A stretch of 35,236 bases of DNA from Methylococcaceae bacterium UBA662 (GCA_002299425.1 DBNW01000050.1:1044-36279); one strand, 5' to 3'. Shown: positions 6,039 to 15,054, counted from the stretch's first letter. The notes: a model not told the origin generated them from the sequence alone. Made by a program: numbers and translations.

Positions 6039-7019
6039 ATGAGCCAATCCCCAGCTAAGCCGTCTACCGTCGGGATACTCGGCGGCGGCGTGGCAGGTAT
6101 GTCGTGCGCTTTATGGCTAAGCCAACTTGGCCACAAAGCCGTTCTTATCGAACGGAATGGCGTTTTAGGCGGGCAATTGTGCACTATAAACCGAGAAAAC
6201 CGCTGGGTATTAGGCTTGCCTGGCTTGACCAGCGCAGAACTGGCAAAACGCTATGCCGAACACATCCGCAAGACCTCTGTTGAGGTTTGCTTAAATTGTT
6301 ACCCTAGCGCGATTGAAACGCGTGCTGATGGCTATCGAATCGAAATTAAACATGCCAGCAACACGGCAAATTGGGCGGTGCGGGCACTGGTTATTGCCAC
6401 CGGTGCTAGAGCCTTGGGCATAGAAACATTTCAGCACCTGCCCGGGTTTGCAGCGGCTCGGGAAGCAGGCTTGATGGGCGGCTACCCGCTCGACCATCTC
6501 GACTGGCTGGCAACCCTAAACGGCCAGCGCATTGCCGTGGTGGGTGCCGGCGACAATGCCCTGTGTACGATCAAAGATGCCGCCTTAGCCGGTGCCCGTG
6601 TGCATTGGCTCATGCGCTCTCCCCCTAAAGCCCAAGCCCCACTGCTTAAGGAAATCGCTGTTCTCAGCAGCGAAGACCGCATTATGCGGCACGAAAACAC
6701 GGTGCTAGCCGGATTTAAACGGCAACAAAATGGCCTAGCCTTGGCCTTGTCGACACCCCACCAAGCAACCCAATGGCTGGTGGTTGACCGGCTTTTTATC
6801 CGCATTGGCTTTGCTGCCAACAGTGCCTTTTTAGATGCCTTCCCCGCTTGCTCAGGACTGCACAAACCACAGGGCTACATCATGACCGACACCGCCAAAC
6901 GCACCAACCTAGCCAAGCTCTACGCCATAGGCGACGTGGCCAATTCCAGCCACCCGTCCGTGGTCGCAGCACTCGCCGATGGTGCCTTGGCCGCGCAAAC
7001 ATTCGCCCAAGACGGATGA
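6039..7019 (+). CDS. Thioredoxin-reductase-like FAD/NAD(P) oxidoreductase lacking the CxxC motif
   Basis: A 326-residue two-dinucleotide-domain flavoprotein. The FAD site is VGILGGGVAGMSCALWL (GGGVAG at 15-20), VIATGARALG is at 118-127, the NAD(P) site is IAVVGAGDNA (165-174), and the FAD-closing YAIGDVANSSHPSVV is near 293. The fold and length are those of thioredoxin reductase, but between the ATG motif and the NAD(P) site, where TrxR has its redox CxxC, there is no cysteine at all. It is therefore closer to ferredoxin/flavodoxin-NADP reductase-like or uncharacterised TrxR-like proteins; substrate unknown. Its TGA overlaps the ATG of the ELM1-family gene, so the two are probably co-translated. 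Confidence 0.85.
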   Translation: MSQSPAKPSTVGILGGGVAGMSCALWLSQLGHKAVLIERNGVLGGQLCTINRENRWVLGLPGLTSAELAKRYAEHIRKTSVEVCLNCYPSAIETRADGYRIEIKHASNTANWAVRALVIATGARALGIETFQHLPGFAAAREAGLMGGYPLDHLDWLATLNGQRIAVVGAGDNALCTIKDAALAGARVHWLMRSPPKAQAPLLKEIAVLSSEDRIMRHENTVLAGFKRQQNGLALALSTPHQATQWLVVDRLFIRIGFAANSAFLDAFPACSGLHKPQGYIMTDTAKRTNLAKLYAIGDVANSSHPSVVAALADGALAAQTFAQDG

Positions 7020-8008
7020 TGGCGGCAAACGGCGACCGATCCCTGCCATTAGTCTGGGTCGTGGACAGTGCCTACACCGGGGAGCGCCACGCTAGAATCG
7101 GCTTGGCCGAACGCCTCGGCTGCGGTTATGAAATAATCCCGTTGCCGGACACCGATACTGCCGCCTACCAACACAGGCTCAAACAAAAATACGCCCGCAC
7201 TAACACCGCCCTGCCGTTGCTCATTATTACGGGTACCGGCGAGGAAACCACGGCAGAAATTGCCGATTTACGGCCCCTGTTTGGGAATCGCTTGTTTACG
7301 GTGTATTTAGCGTCCATTTTGCCCGAACAGCACCACCCCCGCTTACACGAGTACGATTTGATCGCTTCCCCGCAGTTGACGGGCAAAAATACCGTTACCC
7401 TGCTTGGCGTACCCCACCCGCTAAGTGAGCAAAACTTGGCCGCTGCCTCCGCAAAACATGCCGCGTATTTCCTGGCCTTAGCGCGCCCTATCACCGTCTT
7501 GCTGATCGGCGGTAACACCCGGTATTGCACGGGTTTTACTGAAGACCATGCCCAGCGACTGGCCCGCCGGATTGCCCCCATTGCCGCCCGTCAAGGCGGC
7601 AGCTTGATTATCACTAACAGCCGCCGCACCCCACCTGAACCGCTCTTAGCCCTCTTAGTTGAGCTTGCTAGGTTTCAGCCCCGGTTTTTCGATTGGCAAC
7701 ACACCTCGTTAGATTTTTACCACGCCATCCTAGCGTATGCCGATTTGTTCATCGTCACCGGCGATTCGTTGTCGATGTGCTCGGAAGCGGCATTTACCGG
7801 CAAACCCATCTTGGTCGATCTCAGCCCCGAAGCCACCGAATATTGCCATCGTGAAATTGTTGGCCGGTTAGTGGACTACGGAGCAGCCAGACCCATCACC
7901 GACGAATTTGACTATTGGACCTATGCGCCGATAGACTCGACCCAATTAGCAGCCAGCGCGGTTAAGGATCGGTTGCAAAAGCAATTTGGCGCGGCCGCCG
8001 CACTGTAG
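7016..8008 (+). CDS. ELM1/GtrOC1-family putative glycosyltransferase ('mitochondrial fission ELM1-like')
   Basis: A 330-residue protein of the bacterial ELM1-like family. Recognisable parts are the N-terminal VWVVDSAYTGERHARIGLAE, the central ITVLLIGGNTRY, LIITNSRRTP, and the C-terminal ADLFIVTGDSLSMCSEAAFT followed by GKPILVDLSP. The last block resembles the nucleotide-sugar site of GT-B glycosyltransferases, consistent with the suggested role in LPS or surface sugar assembly. The start is ATG 7016 within the upstream stop (ATGA), or ATG 7019 immediately after; a longer frame into the flavoprotein gene gives arginine-rich nonsense and is rejected. A 142-base gap separates it from pqqC. Confidence 0.82.
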   Translation: MMAANGDRSLPLVWVVDSAYTGERHARIGLAERLGCGYEIIPLPDTDTAAYQHRLKQKYARTNTALPLLIITGTGEETTAEIADLRPLFGNRLFTVYLASILPEQHHPRLHEYDLIASPQLTGKNTVTLLGVPHPLSEQNLAAASAKHAAYFLALARPITVLLIGGNTRYCTGFTEDHAQRLARRIAPIAARQGGSLIITNSRRTPPEPLLALLVELARFQPRFFDWQHTSLDFYHAILAYADLFIVTGDSLSMCSEAAFTGKPILVDLSPEATEYCHREIVGRLVDYGAARPITDEFDYWTYAPIDSTQLAASAVKDRLQKQFGAAAAL

Positions 8009-8150
8009 GTTTGTTTACACGGTTTATCAAGCGTTTACGGATTTATGCCGGCAACCCTAAACCGGGGGCAAATTTTTTAAAAAGTGGGGCAAAAAATTGC
8101 GAAAACGACCCGCTTAACCCTACAACACCTAAAAACATCAGGAAATTATC

Positions 8151-8903
8151 ATGCGGCATTCAGAACCCACGGCCTGGACCCGGGAAGAATTTGAAACCCA
8201 ATTGCGGAACATGGAAACGTATTACCACATCCATCACCCCTATCACACCCTGATGAATGCAGGAAAACTGACCAAAGAGCAACTGCAAGGCTGGGTCGCC
8301 AACCGTTATTACTACCAGGTGTGCATCCCGTTAAAAGACGCCCACATCCTCGCCAACTGCCCCGACCGTGAAACCCGCGCCAAGTGGGTGCAGCGCATCC
8401 TCGACCACGACGGCCACCCCGGCGACCCCGGCGGCATCGAGGCGTGGATACAACTGGGCATTGCGGTCGGCTTAACCCGTGAGGCCATCACTTCCCAGCA
8501 ACATGTGTTGCCGGGCGTGCGCTTTGCGGTCGATGCCTACGTCAATTTCGCCCGCCGCGCCGAATGGCACGAAGCCGCTAGCTCGTCGCTCACGGAACTG
8601 TTCGCACCGAAAATACACCAACAACGCCTGGACAACTGGCCGGAACATTACCCGTGGGTGGAACAACAAGGCTACGGTTATTTCCGCAAACGCCTGACCG
8701 AAGCCCGCCGCGATGTCGAACACGGCCTGCAACTGACCCTGGACTGGTACCAAACCCGCCAGCAACAAGAGCGTATGCTGCAAATCCTGAAATTCAAGCT
8801 GGACGTGCTATGGACTATGGCCGACGCCCTGTATATGGCCTACATCCACCATATGCCGCCGTATTTCAACATTGCCGGGCCAGCCCCGGTAGCAGTCCGG
8901 TAA
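8151..8903 (+). CDS. pqqC: Pyrroloquinoline-quinone synthase PqqC
   Basis: A 250-residue oxidase that performs the last ring closure and oxidation of AHQQ to PQQ, using molecular oxygen without metal. Family blocks are YYHIHHPYHTLMNAGKLT, QGWVANRYYYQVCIPLKDA, LDHDGHPGDPGGIEAW, GVRFAVDAYVNFARRA and SSSLTELFAP; the length equals that of typical PqqC. The start at 8151 is supported by AGGAAA six bases upstream. Notably, none of pqqA, pqqB, pqqD or pqqE lies beside it, so either the pathway is split or this is an additional copy. PQQ is the cofactor of methanol dehydrogenase, which fits a methylotroph. A ggt gene follows after 17 bases. Confidence 0.95.
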   Translation: MRHSEPTAWTREEFETQLRNMETYYHIHHPYHTLMNAGKLTKEQLQGWVANRYYYQVCIPLKDAHILANCPDRETRAKWVQRILDHDGHPGDPGGIEAWIQLGIAVGLTREAITSQQHVLPGVRFAVDAYVNFARRAEWHEAASSSLTELFAPKIHQQRLDNWPEHYPWVEQQGYGYFRKRLTEARRDVEHGLQLTLDWYQTRQQQERMLQILKFKLDVLWTMADALYMAYIHHMPPYFNIAGPAPVAVR

Positions 8904-8920
8904 GCCGTTGATCCCTGCTG

Positions 8921-10660
8921 ATGAAACACCCACCGGCTTGCCAAACCCCTAAGAGATCGACCGTGCCAACACGCCTTCACGTTTTTATCCGCTTAATCTG
9001 CCACAGCCTGCTAGGGTTTGCCCTGGCCACAGCACCCCCGTCCGTCTCTGCCGATGTTAACAAAGTCGCCATCGCCAGCGCCCACCCCTTAGCCACCGAG
9101 GCCGGTTTGGCCATCATCCGCAACGGCGGCAACGTGTTCGATGCGGCGGTCGCGGTCAGCGCGGCGCTGGCGGTGGTGGAGCCGGCAGGCTCCGGCTTAG
9201 GCGGCGGCGGGTATTGGCTGCTGCACCGCGCCGACGACGGTTTTAAGACAGTCATTGACGGCCGCGAAAAAGCACCCAAGGCGGCACACAAAGACCTGTA
9301 CTTAGACAAAAACGGCCAGATAATCCCTCGATTGTCCCTGGACGGCCCGTTGGCGGCGGCCATCCCCGGCTTGCCTGCGGCACTGGCGCATTTGTCGGAA
9401 AACTACGGGCGGCTGCCGCTGAAAACCAGCCTGGCGCCGGCCATCCATTATGCTAAAAACGGCTATGCCATCGGCCAGCGTTACTTGAAAATGCTGAATT
9501 TCCGGGCTGAGGTATTGAAAAAATACCCGGCCACCTCCGCCATCTTTTTGCCCGGCGACAAGCCACCGGCAGCGTTTAGTCTGTTCAAACAACAGGACTT
9601 AGCGCACACCTTAACGCGGCTGGCCGAATCCGGGCGTGACGGCTTTTATCGCGGCGACATTGCCGACAAACTGGTGCAAAGCGTCACTCAAGCCGGCGGC
9701 ATCTGGAGCCTGCAAGACTTAGCGGATTATCAAATCGTCGAACGTCCACCCTTAACCGGTCATTACCTGGGCATGACCGTCACCACTGTACCGCCCTCCT
9801 CATCCGGCGGTGTCGTCTTGCTGGAAAGCTTAAACATCCTATCCGACTTCGATCTCAAGAAAACCGACAGCACCACCCGCATTCACCTGATCGCCGAAGC
9901 CCTGCGCCGCGCCTTTCACGACCGCGCCTTGCATTTAGGCGACAGCGATTTTGTCAACATTCCCGTCGCCCGCTTACTCAATACCGACTACGCCGCCGGC
10001 CTGCGTACCAGTATTCGGCCTGATGGCGTGCTACCCAGCAGCTATCTGTCCGGCGACCTGCCGCAGCAATCCGAAGGCGAGCACACCACGCATTTTTCCA
10101 TCATCGACCAACACGGCAACCGCGTCGCCGCCACGCTCAGCATTAACTTCCCGTTCGGTTCCGGCTTTGTCGCCGAAGGTACCGGCGTGTTGCTGAACGA
10201 TGAAATGGACGATTTTTCCAGCCAAACCGGGGCCGTGAACGGCTACGGACTGACCGGCGGCAGCGCCAACGCTATCGCTCCCGGCAAACGCCCGCTGTCG
10301 AGCATGACCCCGACTTTTTTGGAAGACAGCCAACGCATCGCCGTATTGGGTACGCCCGGCGGCAGCCGCATCCCGTCCATGGTGCTGCTTAGCGTATTGG
10401 ATTTCGCCGACGGCAACGGCCCTCATTCCTGGGTGAAGATCCCGCGCTTCCACCACCAATACGTCCCCGACCTGTTGCAGCACGAAGCCGATGCCTTCAC
10501 CCCCGAACAACAACAAGCACTCATCAAACTAGGCCATCAGCTTAAACCGGTACGCTACCCCTACGGCGACATGCAGGCGGTGCAGCTCGACAAACACACG
10601 CACGACCTGGCTGCCGCCAGCGATCCGCGTGGCGAGGGGCGGGCCATTGTCAACCCGTAG
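8921..10660 (+). CDS. ggt: Gamma-glutamyltranspeptidase, exported
   Basis: A 579-residue Ntn-hydrolase precursor that cleaves itself into large and small subunits and hydrolyses or transfers gamma-glutamyl groups, typically from glutathione in the periplasm. The N-terminus holds a signal-like stretch ending near SVSA (about residue 44). Large-subunit blocks include ASAHPLATEAGLAIIRNGGN, AVVEPAGSGLGGGGYWLL and VIDGREKAP. The processing site and nucleophile are HTTHFS, with Thr389. PLSSMTPTF and GTPGGSRIPS follow. No ribosome site precedes ATG 8921; a GTG at 8963 with AAGAGA before it would give a shorter signal peptide. It is 17 bases after pqqC and overlaps the next gene by up to 32 bases, so cotranscription is likely. 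Confidence 0.93.
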   Translation: MKHPPACQTPKRSTVPTRLHVFIRLICHSLLGFALATAPPSVSADVNKVAIASAHPLATEAGLAIIRNGGNVFDAAVAVSAALAVVEPAGSGLGGGGYWLLHRADDGFKTVIDGREKAPKAAHKDLYLDKNGQIIPRLSLDGPLAAAIPGLPAALAHLSENYGRLPLKTSLAPAIHYAKNGYAIGQRYLKMLNFRAEVLKKYPATSAIFLPGDKPPAAFSLFKQQDLAHTLTRLAESGRDGFYRGDIADKLVQSVTQAGGIWSLQDLADYQIVERPPLTGHYLGMTVTTVPPSSSGGVVLLESLNILSDFDLKKTDSTTRIHLIAEALRRAFHDRALHLGDSDFVNIPVARLLNTDYAAGLRTSIRPDGVLPSSYLSGDLPQQSEGEHTTHFSIIDQHGNRVAATLSINFPFGSGFVAEGTGVLLNDEMDDFSSQTGAVNGYGLTGGSANAIAPGKRPLSSMTPTFLEDSQRIAVLGTPGGSRIPSMVLLSVLDFADGNGPHSWVKIPRFHHQYVPDLLQHEADAFTPEQQQALIKLGHQLKPVRYPYGDMQAVQLDKHTHDLAAASDPRGEGRAIVNP

Positions 10661-11408
10661 CCCAGAAAATATCGACTTATGGCATGGCAGATTGGCGGCG
10701 ACCGAACACACCTGCCGCCACTACTGGTCTGTGCTGGATGCGACAGAACAAGCCCGGGCGAACCGCTTCCTGCATCCTAAGCTGAAATACCGCTATGTGG
10801 AGGCACACGGCTTACTGCGCCATATCCTCGCGCACTACACCAGCCAACCGCCCGACCGAGTCAACATCCAGACCACTAAACACGGCAAACCCTACCTGGT
10901 CGATTGCCCCCATTGGACCTTTAACCTATCCCACACGGCTGACAGCCTAGTCATTGCCGTTGGCAAGATCGATTTTTTGGGCGTAGACATCGAACACAGC
11001 AAACCCCTAGCCGACCTACCGCAACTGGTAGCGAGGTGCTTTGCCGACAGCGAAGCAGCCTACTGGGAAAGCCTTGATGAAGGCAGCCAACTGGCCGCGT
11101 TTTACCGTATTTGGACCGCCAAGGAGGCGTTTGTCAAAGCCACCGGACGCGGTATGGCATTGGGTTTACAGCACTGCGTGACCGACCCGCATCGACCGGG
11201 CCGGTTCGCCCGTTTGCCGACTGCCTACGGCGCGGCCGGATGCTGGCGAATTACGCACTTGCTGTGTCCAGGCCAAGCCGATTTGCACGGTGCCTTAGTG
11301 CTTAAAACCAGCAAAATCACGCTCAACTGGCTGGATTTTTGCCACATCACCCCGGTATCCAGCATCCGGCAAGCTTTGGTAGAATGCCCTCACTCTGAAC
11401 CAGGTTAA
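10629..11408 (+). CDS. 4'-phosphopantetheinyl transferase, Sfp/Gsp/HetI type
   Basis: A 259-residue PPTase that moves the phosphopantetheine arm of CoA onto a serine of acyl- or peptidyl-carrier proteins. Diagnostic motifs are WTFNLSHTADSLVIAVG (97-113), the metal-binding GVDIEH (118-123), and WTAKEAFVKATGRG (162-175). The length is that of Sfp-type enzymes, about twice that of AcpS. The open frame begins at a GTG at 10629 inside ggt. A TTG at 10647 with GAGGGG seven bases upstream is at least as credible and would remove six residues. No carrier-protein, PKS or NRPS gene lies in the window, so its target is elsewhere. Confidence 0.9.
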   Translation: MARGGPLSTRSPENIDLWHGRLAATEHTCRHYWSVLDATEQARANRFLHPKLKYRYVEAHGLLRHILAHYTSQPPDRVNIQTTKHGKPYLVDCPHWTFNLSHTADSLVIAVGKIDFLGVDIEHSKPLADLPQLVARCFADSEAAYWESLDEGSQLAAFYRIWTAKEAFVKATGRGMALGLQHCVTDPHRPGRFARLPTAYGAAGCWRITHLLCPGQADLHGALVLKTSKITLNWLDFCHITPVSSIRQALVECPHSEPG

Positions 11409-11440
11409 GACCTGCACGCCCCCACCCAACACCTAAAGCA

Positions 11441-13141
11441 ATGAACTTTTTATGCACCGTCACCTTGATAACCCTGCTCAACGGCTTAGCCTACTGGGCC
11501 ACCAATCTACCCCAGGACGCTGGAGAAGATGTGCCCGCCGGCCGGCTCAACAGCTTGTCGTATGCCCCGTTCCGCGAGCACCAAGGACCGTTGCAGGGCA
11601 TTTTTCCAACCGTCCCGCAACTTGACCAAGATCTGCACCTGTTGGGCGGCAAAACCCGTTCCATCCGTACCTACACCAGTGCCGAAGGCAGTATGTCGGA
11701 AATTCCCGCACTCGCTCGCAAACACGGTCTCAGTCTCACCCAAGGTGCTTGGCTGGGAAGTCTGGCAAAAGGTAACGATGAGGAAATTAAAGCCGTGATC
11801 GCATCGGCCAAAGCCAATCCTGACGTAGTCAAACGGGTTATCGTCGGCAATGAAGTGCTGCTGCGCGGAGATTTGACACCAGAACAACTGATTCAATACA
11901 TCCGCCAAGTGAAGCAGGCGGTCGAACAGCCCGTCTCTTACGCCGACGTGTGGTCGATGTACATGAAATACCCTAAACTCATCCAGGAAGTCGATTACAT
12001 TACCATCCACATCCTGCCCTATTGGGAAGACCAGCCGATCGCCGTGGACCAAGCCCCTGCCCATATCCAAAACATCTACCAAAAAGTGCGCGAGGAGGCC
12101 GATCGCATCGCACCCGGCAAAGCCATTTTAATTGGCGAGGCCGGTTGGCCTAGCGCCGGGCGGCAACGCGGCTTTGCGGTGCCGAGCGTGGTCAACGCCG
12201 CCACCTTCACCCGCAGTCTGATTCAAGTTGCCCAAGCCAACGGCTTTGATGTCAACATTGTTGAGGCCTTCAACCAACCGTGGAAAAGTCAATTAGAAGG
12301 CGTAGTGGGTGCTAACTGGGGGCTGTTTTCCAGCCACCGCCAGGAAGTATTTCCACTGACTGGCCGCGTGTACGAAAACCCAGATTGGTACAAAAACCTA
12401 GGCCTATCCTCGCTGTTGTTTCTGGTTGCTGCGGCCGTTTTTAGAAAACCACTGCGTGCATTAGCCCCTTTGCAAACGGCGGCCTTGTTGCTGTCGATGC
12501 AACTGATGCTGGCACTTTGGGCGGGGCAAAGCGAATTTTTATGGTCTACCAGCTACAGTGTCTGGCAACGCCTGGCCAGCGTTTTCATTGTGGGTTTAAA
12601 CGCCGCCATCGGTGGCCTGATCATCTGGCAGGGCTACCTGCTTTTGATTAAACAAGCCGGCTTTGCAAGGCTGGCAACCGCAAGCTACGCCCTGTATCTG
12701 GCGTTCGCCGCGTATGCCGTGTTCGAAACCTTAAGCCTTGCCTTCAACGGTCGGTATATCAGCTTCCCTAATTGGGCCACCTGCATCCCGGTTATTGGCG
12801 TTATTACTTTTCTGCTGTTGTCAGGGCTAAGCCAACATACCTGGCGACAAGGGCTTGCCGGCCTGAATGGCCAACTGCTGTCGGTAGATCGCTGGCAAAC
12901 TTACCGCCGCAGCCTAGGCTTTCTGCTGTTAGGCTCGGGTTTAATGTTGGTGTTGGGCGAAACCCATGCCTTTTTCATTAGCCGCGATACGGTTGCCGAC
13001 TACCCACAGGTCGGCCAACGTCTTGGCCTAGCGGTCAAATTTACCTTGGGCAACCAGCAGTTAGTGCTTTGGCTGATGTCATTGACGATTTTGTCCATGC
13101 CTTTCCTAGCCTACCGCCCAACCCCAACCACCCAACCCTGA
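11441..13141 (+). CDS. Membrane-bound family 17 glycoside hydrolase (beta-1,3-glucan active)
   Basis: A 566-residue protein with one N-terminal hydrophobic segment, a GH17 catalytic domain (about residues 35-320) and a C-terminal block of several membrane helices (from about 328 to the end). The likely acid/base is Glu138 in VIVGNEVLLR and the nucleophile Glu233 in IGEAGWPS, both in the canonical GH17 context; SLSYAPFREHQGP opens the domain. Bacterial relatives hydrolyse or transglycosylate beta-1,3-glucans, for example in cyclic or surface glucan modification. The membrane tail suggests that it acts at the periplasmic face. The binding-protein gene starts 12 bases after its stop, so it may share a message with the ABC importer. 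Confidence 0.87.
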   Translation: MNFLCTVTLITLLNGLAYWATNLPQDAGEDVPAGRLNSLSYAPFREHQGPLQGIFPTVPQLDQDLHLLGGKTRSIRTYTSAEGSMSEIPALARKHGLSLTQGAWLGSLAKGNDEEIKAVIASAKANPDVVKRVIVGNEVLLRGDLTPEQLIQYIRQVKQAVEQPVSYADVWSMYMKYPKLIQEVDYITIHILPYWEDQPIAVDQAPAHIQNIYQKVREEADRIAPGKAILIGEAGWPSAGRQRGFAVPSVVNAATFTRSLIQVAQANGFDVNIVEAFNQPWKSQLEGVVGANWGLFSSHRQEVFPLTGRVYENPDWYKNLGLSSLLFLVAAAVFRKPLRALAPLQTAALLLSMQLMLALWAGQSEFLWSTSYSVWQRLASVFIVGLNAAIGGLIIWQGYLLLIKQAGFARLATASYALYLAFAAYAVFETLSLAFNGRYISFPNWATCIPVIGVITFLLLSGLSQHTWRQGLAGLNGQLLSVDRWQTYRRSLGFLLLGSGLMLVLGETHAFFISRDTVADYPQVGQRLGLAVKFTLGNQQLVLWLMSLTILSMPFLAYRPTPTTQP

Positions 13142-13153
13142 ACCGGATGTAGC

Positions 13154-14113
13154 ATGCCATTGAAACCGCTGTTTTTCGCACTCTGCCTGCTGGCAACCAC
13201 AAGCGTCGTTGTTGCTGCCGAAAAAACCACGCTGCGTATTGGCGTACACGCTTATGGCACAGTGGATTGGGAATTGTCCGCTCTGGACACAGACCCGGCC
13301 GCCGATTACCAAATACACATTGAACACCTCGCCAACGCCGAGGCCGGCAAGATAGCCCTGCAATCCGGTGCCGTGGACATCATTGTCTCCGATTGGTTGT
13401 GGGCCGCTAAATTGCGTGACGGCGGCAGTGATTTTGTGTTTTACCCGTACTCAGCCAGTTCGGGTGCCTTAGTCGTCCCGCAAGACAGCCTCATTCACAG
13501 CCTGACCGACCTAAAAGGCAAACGCCTGGGTATTGCCGGTGGGGCACTGGACAAAAACTGGTTGCTGCTACAAGCTCTAGGACAAACCCAACAAACCGAC
13601 TTAGCCGACGACATCAAACCCGTATACGCGGCACCGCCGTTGCTCAACGAGCAGCTTAAACAAGGGCATCTGGACGCGGTCCTGACCTACTGGCACTTTG
13701 CCGCCCGGCTAGAAGCCCAGGGGTATCGAACCCTTATTGATGGAAAAAGCATTTTGCAAGGTCTCGGCATAACCGAAGAACTCCCGGCCATCGGTTATGT
13801 GTTCAAACAAAGCTGGGCGCAGCAGCACAAAACTGCCGTCAATCACTTTTTGGCCGCTAGCCAAGAAGCTAAAGAAAGGCTCTGCACAACCAATGCGGCT
13901 TGGCAAAAAGTGTTGCCGAAAACTCAAACCGAAGACCCGGCCACCCAGGCTAAATTGCGCCAGGGCTATTGCGAGGGCAGTATCGAACGCTGGAACGAAC
14001 CAGAACGTCAAGCCATCGCAAAGCTTTATAGACTGCTGCATACGCTCAGCAATCAACACCTAACGGGGCTATCAGCCAACTTACCCGACGGCTTATTTTG
14101 GGTTCCCGACTGA
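13154..14113 (+). CDS. ABC transporter substrate-binding protein, NitT/TauT (SsuA/THI5-like) type
   Basis: A 319-residue periplasmic binding protein with a clear signal peptide (MPLKPLFFALCLLATTSVVV, cleavage after AA near residue 22). The mature part starts TLRIGVHAYGTVDWELSAL and contains DIIVSDWLWAAKL, SLTDLKGKRLGIAGGALDKN and LDAVLTYWHFAARLEAQGYR, typical of the NMT1/THI5-like and SsuA fold that binds small sulfonates, nitrate or pyrimidines. The ligand cannot be read from sequence. It partners with the permease and ATPase at 14314-15782, from which it is separated by an unusually long 200-base gap. GGA lies a few bases before the ATG. Confidence 0.88.
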   Translation: MPLKPLFFALCLLATTSVVVAAEKTTLRIGVHAYGTVDWELSALDTDPAADYQIHIEHLANAEAGKIALQSGAVDIIVSDWLWAAKLRDGGSDFVFYPYSASSGALVVPQDSLIHSLTDLKGKRLGIAGGALDKNWLLLQALGQTQQTDLADDIKPVYAAPPLLNEQLKQGHLDAVLTYWHFAARLEAQGYRTLIDGKSILQGLGITEELPAIGYVFKQSWAQQHKTAVNHFLAASQEAKERLCTTNAAWQKVLPKTQTEDPATQAKLRQGYCEGSIERWNEPERQAIAKLYRLLHTLSNQHLTGLSANLPDGLFWVPD

Positions 14114-14201
14114 CTGTGGCCGCGTTTAAGCCCTTAAGACCCGACCGCACCCCCCTAAGCCGATTGGATTCGCCGGCCCTGTTTTACAAGGGCGGAAAAT
14201 C

Positions 14202-14215
14202 AAAACTTAAGTTTT
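14202..14215. repeat. Perfect 14-bp palindrome AAAACTTAAGTTTT in the ABC operon gap
   Basis: This fully self-complementary sequence lies between the binding-protein and permease genes and is followed by two more T. It may be an operator for a homodimeric regulator, or a weak AU-only hairpin that tunes downstream expression. The surrounding 200 bases (14114-14313) show no gene. A short GCCCT/AGGGC stem lies upstream, near 14177-14194. Confidence 0.5.
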
Positions 14216-14313
14216 TTCGCTCTCTGTTGTCTCGTTCAGGCTAGGTGCCGTGTGCATGAAGGCTACAACAGAACGCGACTGAATCCGGCACACAACCTGA
14301 AAATCACCTGATT

Positions 14314-15054
14314 TTGCTAAACAAATACCTTGCCTTTTTATCTGCGCTGAGCTTTTTAGCACTCTGGCAGGTGCTGGCCATGTCCCTAGATAGCCGCAAC
14401 CTGCCGACTCCAGACGCCGTCGCCCAGACATTTTGGCAAGCCTGCTTAAGCGGGCAACTGCCCTACCATTTAGGTGCGACTTTGCTGCGGCTGGTGGCCA
14501 GCTTCGCCATCGCCATGCCGCTAGGTTGCGCCTTAGGCATTGTCTTGGGCCGCAACCGAAAACTGGACGCCTTTTTTGATAGCTGGGTAATGTTGTTCCT
14601 GAATATCCCGGCCCTGGTCACGATTATCCTCTGCTATGTTTGGTTCGGCCTGGTCGAGGGCGCGGCGATTTTCGCCGTGGTCGTTAATAAATTGCCCAAC
14701 GTTATCGTCACCATCCGGGAAGGTGCCCGCGCCTTGGATCAAGACTTATTGGAAATGGCCCGTTGCTACCGTTTTGGCCAACGCAAAACCTTCGTCCACA
14801 TCATCTGGCCGCAGTTGTACCCGTTCGTGATGGGCGCAACCCGCTCCGGCCTAGCCTTAACTTGGAAAATTATTCTGGTGGTCGAGTTGTTAGGCCGCAG
14901 CAACGGCATGGGCTACCAACTGCATTTATTTTTCCAATTGTTCGATGTCGCCAGCCTACTCGCTTACACCGTCGCCTTCGTAGCCGTCATTCAATTGTTG
15001 GAAATGCTGGTGCTAAAACCCTTGGACAGCCGGGCCAGACGGTGGCGGCGATGA
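14314..15054 (+). CDS. ABC transporter permease, NitT/TauT family
   Basis: A 246-residue inner-membrane permease with about six helices (first one LAFLSALSFLALWQVLAM). The ATPase-contacting EAA loop reads DQDLLEMARCYRFGQRKTF, and PQLYPFVMGATRSGLALTWK follows. The family imports nitrate, sulfonates, taurine and related small anions or HMP-like compounds. The start is a TTG at 14314 with no clear ribosome-binding site; the next in-frame Met is at residue 23, which would remove most of helix one, so the TTG is preferred. It overlaps the ATPase gene by ATGA (15051-15054). Confidence 0.88.
   Translation: MLNKYLAFLSALSFLALWQVLAMSLDSRNLPTPDAVAQTFWQACLSGQLPYHLGATLLRLVASFAIAMPLGCALGIVLGRNRKLDAFFDSWVMLFLNIPALVTIILCYVWFGLVEGAAIFAVVVNKLPNVIVTIREGARALDQDLLEMARCYRFGQRKTFVHIIWPQLYPFVMGATRSGLALTWKIILVVELLGRSNGMGYQLHLFFQLFDVASLLAYTVAFVAVIQLLEMLVLKPLDSRARRWRR

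Noticed and set aside
6848..7015. N-terminal extension of the ELM1-family protein into the flavoprotein gene
   Set aside because: The translation is arginine- and histidine-rich and overlaps the conserved end of the flavoprotein; the ATGA junction at 7016 gives the family-typical N-terminus.
8009..8150. A pqqA precursor peptide gene upstream of pqqC
   Set aside because: No short frame with the E-x3-Y core was found in this gap or nearby.
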